From Ilyonectria destructans (Eukaryota; Ascomycota; Sordariomycetes; Hypocreales; Nectriaceae), in contig JAHEWK010000010.1 in NCBI GenBank assembly GCA_020740775.1, positions 992,001-1,056,000 on the forward strand: a stretch of DNA of 64,000 nt, read 5' to 3'. The notes under the pieces were generated by a model. The model had not been told where the DNA came from, ran no database searches, and saw only the letters and a program-made list of their open reading frames with translations. The position numbers were made by a program, and so were the translations under genes. Numbering within the stretch: the stretch's first letter is position 1; each line of letters begins with the position of its first letter. This document shows positions 57,001 through 64,000 of the stretch, one piece after another.

Positions 57001-57456
57001 GAGACTAAACAGCCGCTCCTCCGTGACGATGAGAAGGACCATCTTCGCCATGAAGAGCAACGGCAAGAACAAAAACAAGAACAAGAACAAGAACAACCAC
57101 GGCAACCACAACCTATTCACCTTCAACCAATCCGCCCTCTCTTCACTCATCAACCGCCCTCACCCTCGCCATCACCACCACCCTTGACCAACATGGCCTC
57201 CCGCCACGCCCGCAATCTTTCTGCTGACACCGCCAACACGGTTCCTTACACGCAACACCTCGACCTCGCCCCCCTTGAGACCCGCTTCACTCACGACACC
57301 GACGAATCTACCGGCCGCCGACACTCGGGCGTTGTTCTCGAGGCCCAAGCCGTGCCCTTGATGCGCGAGAGGGCCCGCACGACGCGGGTGTTGCAGATGG
57401 TCGATAGCTTTGAATCACTGAGCCGGGAGGGGAGCCCGACGCACGACAAGAATTAG
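54019..57456 (+). CDS. Kelch-ectodomain single-pass membrane protein, 1145 aa
   Basis: Single exon. An N-terminal signal sequence follows a basic Ser/Arg stretch (AAAISAAALLFATTPLASA, residues about 23-41). The ectodomain (to about residue 470) has kelch-type beta-propeller blades: LLVYAGDC, PTIYTYGGMC, ASWVLLGGHSD, SRSGHTATLSEDGTSIVVLGGW and GHGAAVLPGNVMMVYGGW, plus many N-glycosylation sequons. One transmembrane helix (residues about 474-497, Gly/Leu-rich, then a WYRRRKRQR stop-transfer) precedes a tail of about 650 residues. The tail is disordered and rich in Ser/Pro/Glu, with a basic SKPRRGWLGSLRRVFSN stretch and a Glu-Gln repeat (KQEQEQEQEQ-like). Relatives are annotated only as kelch-repeat proteins in Pezizomycotina. 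The architecture recalls a receptor or cell-end landmark such as Rax2, but the ectodomain is far shorter, so I do not assign that. The start ATG has a good context (ACGATGG). Confidence 0.88.
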   Translation: MASTTRASSSGGRRGHTRRSSSAAAISAAALLFATTPLASAHSFPYVPTQVLLNGPACVDSMTPCEGNDVAYIFRQTDDGGVEFRSTNFSSSLGNDLNLVSPTGNNLPFLDGKSNTTAFGAARTPNGTLLVYAGDCETGAGNVWSYEAQHTEWVKRGLGDDGDGTRGPYFLGATVAFSSTLSPEMDQPTIYTYGGMCSNPTDNTTEWQGDANYTKSMLSLSPKKDEVNTPYTLSLASSDGPSTPIAGFTLTGLTPSMTNKSGIVTQQASWVLLGGHSDTAFINMSTAAVWNLPAESWTYVSIQAPDDSLRSTDLAIKDESSNSNSARRRATVIDDVYSRSGHTATLSEDGTSIVVLGGWVGDVETPAEPQLAILEMSEAYSGWQWSIPSKQPDVDLYGHGAAVLPGNVMMVYGGWEIGSSSSKKSKRQSSTTTRFFNLTSQAWVSSYKNPDAGREATDDGSAPKEGGQPNAKRLGLGLGLGFGLAAILGVGVIGFCWYRRRKRQRESRDQAVRALSQDASHFLPDHHDEMIERNDDPWGTDGWYGTGQDPYQAGERSLGYESLRGNRGGAFTGPLPGLHIPRKPVSRQLRGGYVQTATHPASFVSSPGHIHPIYEDDEEESFQHVPKEEPYTPTSEAPSDPFQTPTHNNNVPPPLFASGGRGSATPSPEGPRHDPEVQDWVSDVDAADAMLARMNSRGHQGRVSPTRPSSYRAVALRDDESRSGSNLSESARSTADSLKQTSGGRRLSTLAPLMLGGGAEHPKPGSSSSSSYNTARSSFGALQAEGPSLLMGRAYDEDEPPQPPSPSKSKPRRGWLGSLRRVFSNSSTPTSSREDMSQVRRSFDQEPVGGDYEPGLVGMHGELLRRKQGRQGWEEGGEGALGTRTMVTGAERSPETDWDIERAVEQRLVQVMFTVPRERLRVVNGDADGSGDDEIPVQPQSAVLVDPEKENRRSMDAVSSIHEKLLERDDELRVKDDEKMDEKPDLLLGEQMDEETKQPLLRDDEKDHLRHEEQRQEQKQEQEQEQPRQPQPIHLQPIRPLFTHQPPSPSPSPPPLTNMASRHARNLSADTANTVPYTQHLDLAPLETRFTHDTDESTGRRHSGVVLEAQAVPLMRERARTTRVLQMVDSFESLSREGSPTHDKN

Positions 57457-58557
57457 AGAGCTGCAAGCTACAACTTAGAGCACGAGATGTGAAGGCTGGC
57501 GGAGAGGACTGAACGAACGAGGCGAATTATTAAAGGGAGATACCACTTGGGGCTGGCGTATGTTTCTTCATTCCGTCTGAGCTAGGAGCAACCAGGAGTT
57601 CTTTGGGACTTTGCTTTGCTACACGGGCTTGGGACGGGGTTATGGAACGAGGATCATTATATATGCCTTGACGGACGGAGACATCGGATTGTATGTATTG
57701 TTTGTTATTTGGAATGTATGTACGCACGAGGAGGATATTCACATAGTGTGCGGGTAGGATAGGAACCCCAAAGCGAAAGCAGGAACGGGGAGGATTTCGG
57801 GCTTTTGTTTTATCCCCGAATTTCTGGGTTGGTTCATCTTGGGAGTTGGAGCACAAGGATAGCGGATCAGAACTGATCAAAGGACACATTTGCAATTAAT
57901 TCACTCGTCATTTAAGGCACTTCCTCATCCTTGTTTCGTACTCTAGTGTCTGGGGCCTTCTATTGCTCTGGGCATGGAATCTCGATCCGGGTAAAATATA
58001 GAGGCGTCATCACCGCCTTCTACTCTTTCGTCTACAGAGCTCCGCAACTCCCGACTGGTGGCTCAACGAATGCGATGCAATGCGAGACAACACATCCTGG
58101 GGGTGCTCCATGATGGGGTGCACCGTGCTTTTTTACGAGGGAAAGCAAACGACAACCGAGGGTCCGTATAACAGTCGAATCGCGGTGCCCGAGAAAGGGG
58201 GGTGTACTCCATACTTCGTACTGTACTCTGTACTTCGTACAATCCGTATGAATTATGTGCTGTGTTGACCTCGTCCCTGACGATCCGCTCATCGCTCCCC
58301 CTGGTGAAACGCGTACTCGGCGCCACCGGCTCCACGTCAGATGCAGGGGGCGAGTCTGGGTGATCAGCGGGGGAATGGCAAGGCCAGCATTTGGTGAGGA
58401 AGTTCACAAAAAATGTGAAAGGGTGGGATGATCTTCGCCATCCAGTATGTCATTTGCCTAGGTGTGGTGTTGGCCGGGTGGTCTTTGAGATTGGAGGAAC
58501 ATGTGTTGGGTTTGTCTGTGTACCGGAATTGTGGGTGCGGGCCGTCGGAGGCTCCGA
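57457..58557. other. Convergent 3' spacer, kelch / PI-PLC genes
   Basis: A 1.1-kb tail-to-tail region. Repeated TACTTCGTAC words occur at about 58214-58240. No gene was recognised. Confidence 0.6.
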
Positions 58558-59667
58558 TCACCAGTATTTCGATAATAGCGAGGACCGCGCTCCGGTGCTG
58601 CGCCGCAACTTGTGCTGGAAGGGCTTGTTCCACCGGAGAATTGCGTCGATGAGCCTGCGCCCGGGAAAATCGATGATGATAATGCCGGTGCGGGTGGCAT
58701 CCTGGACGTGCTCAAAGTCCTCGACCCACTGGCCCGTCATGTCGTTCATTCCCGTCACGGTGCGGTTCATGGGCCCCGCGGCGGCCTCGATGGGCAGGAC
58801 GCCGATCGAGGCGGACACGTGGGCGAGGTAGAGGCGGGAGTTGTCGTGGACAGCCGTTGAGGCGATCTCGAGGGCCTCGCGGATGGCTGTCCACTTGTCT
58901 GAGAGGTGGTAGATGTCGGGGATGATCCAGTAGTCCTCGAGATACATCTGCTTGCCCTCCCACAAGAGGCCGTACGGGCCACTGGTGTCCGGGAACTGTT
59001 GCAAGATGAATATCTTGGAGCGCAGCTCGCCGAGGGTGGGGAGCGGCGTGGTACGGTTGTAGAGGTAGAGATGGTCCGAGGCGCCGGCTGTGGTGACTGG
59101 ATTGTCCTGACGGTAGCGGTTGAAGGCGTCCTCGAACGAGATGGTGTTGGCCTTGCCAATGGGGTTTCCCTCCTGCTTGAGGCGCATGACGATGGCCTCG
59201 GATGGGTTCGCGTCGAGAAACTCAAACATATAAAGGAGGACGTCGGTGAAGCTGAAGCCAGTGTAGCCGTTGCCGTGGTATATATGCAGCTCGTCGTCGC
59301 GCAGCCGGGCGCGGATATCAAAGTACCGTAGGCCAGCGTCGAGCTGCACGCTGAGGTTCCAGTTCTGGCACTGCAGGCCCTCGTCGCCGATGTCGTAGGT
59401 CATGGTGTCGTGGGTGCCGGGGATGCTGAGGCTGGAGATGGGCACGTCGTCGGGGAGGTCGCCCATCCACGCAGGGTGGTGGGCGAGGTCGGCATCGAAG
59501 CTGTAGGCGCTCTGGTAGCCGTGGTAGCAGACGCCCCAGACCATGCAGGGCGCCGTGGAGAGGAGGAGGTAGAAGAGGACCATGATGAAGACGACGGCGC
59601 CGGACGCGAAGACCGGGAGACGGCGCGGCAGACCGTGGACGCCGGAGCAGCTGGCGATGGACGGCAT
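58558..59667 (-). CDS. PI-PLC X-domain phosphodiesterase, membrane-anchored
   Basis: Single exon, 369 aa. A short basic N-terminus (LPRRLP) precedes a hydrophobic helix at residues about 22-44 (AVVFIMVLFYLLLSTAP), a signal anchor or uncleaved signal peptide. The PI-PLC-X catalytic fold follows: SIPGTHDTMTYD with His86/Asp87, LRYFDIRARL with Asp117/Arg119, and LHIYHGNGY with His131. Spacing mirrors the His-Asp, Asp-x-Arg and His residues of bacterial PI-specific phospholipase C. Later blocks include RLKQEGNPIG, RSKIFILQQFPD, LEDYWIIPDIYHLSDKWTAI and GIIIIDFPG. This is the small, calcium-independent, bacterial-like type, without PH, EF-hand or C2 domains. It may cleave PI or GPI-like lipids; the substrate is unknown. 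No intron is needed. The antisense frame 59410-59976 is a shadow. Confidence 0.9.
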   Translation of the reverse strand: MPSIASCSGVHGLPRRLPVFASGAVVFIMVLFYLLLSTAPCMVWGVCYHGYQSAYSFDADLAHHPAWMGDLPDDVPISSLSIPGTHDTMTYDIGDEGLQCQNWNLSVQLDAGLRYFDIRARLRDDELHIYHGNGYTGFSFTDVLLYMFEFLDANPSEAIVMRLKQEGNPIGKANTISFEDAFNRYRQDNPVTTAGASDHLYLYNRTTPLPTLGELRSKIFILQQFPDTSGPYGLLWEGKQMYLEDYWIIPDIYHLSDKWTAIREALEIASTAVHDNSRLYLAHVSASIGVLPIEAAAGPMNRTVTGMNDMTGQWVEDFEHVQDATRTGIIIIDFPGRRLIDAILRWNKPFQHKLRRSTGARSSLLSKYW

Positions 59668-62600
59668 GAAGGCCTTGGGGTCCGGAGACGGAGGCAGGGA
59701 CTGTTGGCCCGGGTACGGGGCCGAGGTGGGGCCGAAGAGATCACGGAGGGTCCGTTACATGTGCGAGAGGCGATTCCGGGCGCAGAGACACTGCTAAACG
59801 AGCCTCGAGGGTGTTGTTTGGCGGTGGGCTGGCGTCCGGAGGTTGACGATGGAGAAAGGGAACGTTCGAGATGGAGTTCGTCGCGGGTTCGGCACGGCAG
59901 AGCTTGGGCCGTCCGGGGTGCGCGCACCTGCCTCGAACTCGGCCTGCGAGTGGTCAGCGCGCTGGTCATTTGGTAAGACGTCATTGTAGCTTGGTGGGGC
60001 CGGTCACAAGGGCCTTATACGGGTCGGCGTCTAGGCCGTATTGACGGCATTGTCTCGGTGCTGGACGAGTTTTTAGATCACGACGAGCCGTTGTGAAGGG
60101 TCTGGTGATGGCTTCACGGCTAGATAGATCCTCTATCGCGCTGTCCGCGTGTTTGGTGGTGTTGGAGGGCTCCTGGATTAGATCTGGCTGCCCCCTGCCT
60201 ATCTCCCAGGCTTAGCTAATCATGGTTGCACGCCGGGGGACCTCGGCACTCTCCGGCCCGTCCTTGTGCAACCCAACTCCGTCAATCAGTTGCAGCAGTT
60301 GAAGGATCCCGTTGTGGCTAGGGATGAGACCTCGATGATTACATGGAGTCAAACTCCTCCAACCAACCACCTCGACGCAGCTTGATATCTGCATGTCCAA
60401 CCTAAAAAAACTGCTATTTTGACTTTAAACCACTGGCATCGAGGCCTTGACGGGACGAGGCGGGGTCTGTATAGCGGCATGGCTAACTTTGGTGTATGAC
60501 GCCGAAACGACATCTATTTCAATACAGAGTTTCCTTCTCGTGCTTCCCACGCTTCTCGCGGCGCCACTCATAGGAAACGGGCCGGATGGAGGCGTCGGCT
60601 GCCGGCGCGGATGCGGGCTGGGGTTTTGCGGACCGAAAAAGGGCAACGGCGCCGGCCATCAGTCCTGCTCGGGAGGGATTCACGTCGCAAACCGCCAAAA
60701 GCGCATCTCTTTGTCCTGTGATCAACATCTATCCGTTCTCGTCAGCTTGCACGGCGGGTCTCAGACGTCGAACCACACGGGCGTCTCGAGACCGCAGCTG
60801 GGTGGCTGGGTGGTTTGCAGGAGGTGGGACCCTTGCCTTAAGGGCCTTGCCGTCCGCGGACGTGTGTGTAACCATCATGCACACCAACAACTCAGTTCTC
60901 TCTCAAGACGGATTTGGCGGCACCGCTAACCATCACGGAGGAAACTCAAGGAGGGGCGTTGGCGATCCAGTGCGAGAGCCAGAGCCGAAAATGTAGCTAC
61001 ATTGGGAGCATTGGAGCATCACGACCACACGGCGCAAGGGTCACCAGAGGCACCAGAGGCGTGTGCAGGATGATTTAGTCAGCAGACATGTTGTGCTTCG
61101 TATTGCAGCCTCAAATAGGGTACGCCGGAGTTCGTGCCATGCAACCCAGCCAGAAGTTGCAGACGAACAAATCCGCCAATACGGGAGCGAAGCCACCATC
61201 TCGACCACGGCCTCCGCCGCTCCTTACGAGCGACGCTGGATCTAGATGTACTGCACGCCTTGGAGGTACTTGGTCAGGGTGTCCCCCGGCGTGGTGCGGC
61301 GCGCGTGATGGGACGACAGGCCCGCCAATCTGCAAACTAAGGCGGCTGGTCGTGCCCGTTGTGGTTTAAATGGTTCATCATGGTGGTGTTTGTCGGCGAT
61401 GATGCAAGTGGGTTTGCACCTTTGCCAAGCGATGGCTGCGGCCGGACTGACAGCTTGGCAGCCAGATGATGCCACACGTCCGATCTCTTACATAGTACAT
61501 GACTGGCAACAACCTTGTTGACTGTCCATTCTTTGCCCTCTTGCCTGCTACCTGGTACAACCAAGAATGGGAGTCCGTAGTTGGGGTATGCTCAAGATAA
61601 AAGCGACTAAGCAGGGTACTTTTCGACTCCATCAACTCCATCGACGTGCATCGTCCGCATTGACGGCTCCCTGCTGCTGCTTTTCCCTAGGATCTGGATC
61701 CGCCTCTTCCCCCCACGCAGCGTCTAGACCCGTTGCGTGACAGTCTCTGGCATCAGACCAGGCGAAAAAGGAAGAAGAGAGACATGCGGTTGGTTTGGCC
61801 ACTGGTGATCAGCGAGGGTACCCTCGTCTCAGGATGAGACAAGTCGGATTCCATGGCTCACGCAATGAGGTCTTTTCTGTTTGTACATGTGTGCCGTTGT
61901 TGTTTTGCCGATACGCCATGCCACTTACCATGCGAGTGATGCGATACCGCCCCATGCAGCCGTAGAAAAAAAAAGCCTGGTATTATTAGTATGTCCGTCC
62001 TAGGGTCGCCGCCAAGACATGCATGGTAATACGATGTGAGAATCGCGTGGCGGATCTGGAGGGGAGAGGCCGGGACGGAGTGGGAGTGAGAGGCGGCGAG
62101 CGGATTGGGCAATGGGGCAAAGTCAATCAGTGGAGGAGGGTGGGAACGGTCCGGCCAGTTCGTCACTTTGGGGGGACTCAAGTATCGAGATGCTGGTGGT
62201 TGGTGGTGAGGGGTTGAGGAGTGGGTGTGGATGCGCTGCATCGCAACGGTGATGGGTGATAGCAGACGGTGAATAAGGCGCGGGAACTCGGACTCCAAAC
62301 TGGCTTTTGCTGGCTTATACGGCTGATGACTGGGCAGGATAAGTGAGGTGGCAATGACGATGCGGAATCTGGTTTGTTATCCTTGCTCTGAGCGTTGAAG
62401 AGCCCTGGAAAAGAAGTCAAAGTTGAGATAAACCCAGCATGATTCCGATTCCATTCCTGGTCTCGGCGACTTTACCCAACCCCTCACGCCCAGACTTCAC
62501 ATGCGTCCATCATCACCATCATGCCACCTCAATGGAGATTCCCGTCAGAGGCACTTTGCCCGATGCCCCGACTCTGCAAAGGGCATAGAGCCGCCTCCTT

Positions 62601-64000
62601 AGCGCCCGTAGAATGCCGCGCCTGAGTTTCGAGATACAGGGCCCAGCGACGATCATTCCTCGCCCAGCCTTTGTCCGCTTGAAGCGCCGTGGCCGAGTGA
62701 TAACAGAAAGAGAGAGAGAAAAAAACACGGACCGGGGGGGCGAAGATGGGGATGGGTCATCGCTGATTAGAGATGCTAGACGAACACACACGGAGTCACA
62801 CGACACATATTGACACCTATCCCTCCAGACAACGAAAATCCACACCGAGCAATCCTTCGCCGTCCCCGCACGAAGAAAGCTCGGTCGAGGTTCTGGGGAC
62901 ACAAGGAGAGCAAGTGACGTCGGAGGCGGGCCGGCCAGGGGTGAGTCGAGATTGTCAAGGGGGCATGATCTGACGCTTGACAGCGGGTATCGGAGGCGAC
63001 GGGTCGAGGACCACGATTTATTCCAGGAGATTGAGACGGATCGCGGGATGGAGTAGTCGGAGAATCAGCATCTGCCATGGAAGAAAGAAATTCCATGTGG
63101 AATTTTGCTCCTCAGTTGCTCATCTGGCCAAGGATCGAATATCGGCCGCCACATCGCGCAGGCGAGACCAGGCAAGGGTCTGGTTTGGGCCTGTTGTCTC
63201 GTTATCCGGTTGTCTGGTTGTCAGCCCGGTTGTCTGGTTGTCAGTCTCGTTCGTTGTCTGGCTGGCATCCCAATCAGAAATTCAACCCTGTAAGGATGCA
63301 AATCAGTTATCCACAGCATCGCCAACAGCCAGCCATTCACTCAACACCCATCATCCCCGAGATCCATGTCCCGCCCCGGAGCCCCATCCCCATCCCCATC
63401 TCCATCCCTTCGCTTCCGGCTCCCTTGAGCGTGTCCGCTTCTCGGGCTCCCCTTCTAATAGTCTAATAAGAAGCAAAGAAGCATATCGGACAGAGATTGA
63501 AGGTTTTCTTGCCGGTTTCGGTTCAATGGCGAAGGACGACTCTCCCCACCCATCTGTTACCAGCACCTCCCTGTATCCCGTATTCCTAGAGAAATTCATG
63601 TCGATCAAACACTGGCACTCTCACACAGGGCACCACATTGCACATTGCAGGCCCAGGCCCAGCAGGCGCAAGACACATTTTACCTTCTATCAGCAGCGCT
63701 GGAGAACGAGATTACCGCTTGGGCCACGAGAGTCATGATACATCCCATTCTGGCAACCCCCATCCCGACTCCGTCCTGTCACCCAACAGCGTGGGCTTCG
63801 GGGCTTGAACTAGCCATGTGTGTAATTGCTTCCACTCGCCGTCAAATCCGGTGACGCGGAGCGAACGACTTCGCCGGTCTGACAGCTCTATTTTTTTCTT
63901 GTTGTTGCGCGTCTTTGGGGGGCGTCTGCTGGAAAATGGCCCCATGCCCCATCGGCCATCTCGTGTGTCCTTGCCAGCCTCACGATTTGATGACCCAGGG
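59668..64000. other. 4.3-kb region upstream of the PI-PLC gene
   Basis: No supportable gene to the window end. Frames here (for example plus 62977-63738, 253 codons) mix Cys/Trp/Val-rich and Pro/His-rich low-complexity text without domains. The region contains a 20-bp tandem duplication near 63.2 kb and CCCCAT repeats near 63.39 kb. Another gene may start beyond the right edge. Confidence 0.5.
63206..63244 (+). repeat. 20-bp tandem duplication
   Basis: The 19-bp word CCGGTTGTCTGGTTGTCAG occurs at 63206-63224 and again at 63226-63244. Partial copies (GTTGTCT) extend to both sides. Non-coding. Confidence 0.9.

Noticed and set aside
62977..63738. 253-codon plus-strand open frame
   Set aside because: Low-complexity mixture including the tandem-repeat translation; no family resemblance and no splice-supported extension.
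1..64000. CRISPR array, rRNA, intact transposon or secondary-metabolite cluster
   Set aside because: No regularly spaced repeats, no rRNA signatures, no transposase or reverse-transcriptase motifs, and no PKS/NRPS/terpene core enzyme were seen on either strand.

Overview
The window looks like chromosomal DNA of a filamentous ascomycete (Pezizomycotina), most likely a Sordariomycete. The reasons are short introns (about 48-75 nt, with GTATGT/GTAAGT-type donors, CTAAC-like branch sites and CAG/TAG acceptors), GC-rich coding sequence, a fungal Zn2Cys6 regulator, the fungal fusion protein Egt1, and long non-coding gaps between genes. I can support sixteen protein-coding genes. I see no rRNA, no convincing tRNA, no CRISPR array, no intact transposon and no secondary-metabolite core gene.

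Layout. 0.3-9 kb: mitochondrial ribosomal protein Mrp51 (+), 40S ribosomal protein S17 (+, 3 exons), RNA polymerase II CTD phosphatase Rtr1/RPAP2 (-), then the SH3/proline-rich endocytic protein Bbc1/Mti1 (+, 3 exons). 9-15.1 kb: a 6 kb stretch without a supportable gene. 15.1-22.4 kb: an uncharacterised 509-aa protein (+), gamma-tubulin complex component GCP4 (-), and a senescence-domain (spartin-like) protein (-). 22.4-26.7 kb: non-coding. 26.7-29.4 kb: Zn2Cys6 transcription factor (+), 5' end unresolved. 31.8-36.9 kb: ergothioneine synthase Egt1 (+, 11 exons), convergent with eIF2B alpha (-, 4 exons). 38.4-44.2 kb: NECAP-like coat protein (+), then three minus-strand genes: a coiled-coil orphan, a PflX-type radical SAM protein, and a second coiled-coil orphan. 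44.2-49.4 kb: non-coding. 49.4-59.7 kb: Csc1/TMEM63 channel (+, 5 exons), a large kelch-ectodomain single-pass membrane protein (+), and a PI-PLC-X phosphodiesterase (-). 59.7-64 kb: non-coding.

How the genes relate. Most are independent housekeeping genes. Loose functional themes are translation (Mrp51, S17, eIF2B alpha), actin/clathrin endocytosis (Bbc1, NECAP), stress (Egt1, Csc1) and surface sensing or lipid signalling (the kelch protein and the PI-PLC). I see no physical cluster that clearly forms one pathway.

I did not find a clear new multi-gene system. The best leads are the bacterial-type PflX-like radical SAM protein flanked by two orphans, the kelch membrane protein with a tail of about 650 residues, the orphan 509-aa protein with a run of hairpins behind its stop codon, and a cross-pathway-control (Gcn4/CPC-1) site just upstream of eIF2B alpha. 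Two gene models needed hand correction or remain open: eIF2B alpha starts 179 bp upstream of its longest open frame, and the transcription factor has no in-frame ATG at its apparent N-terminus.
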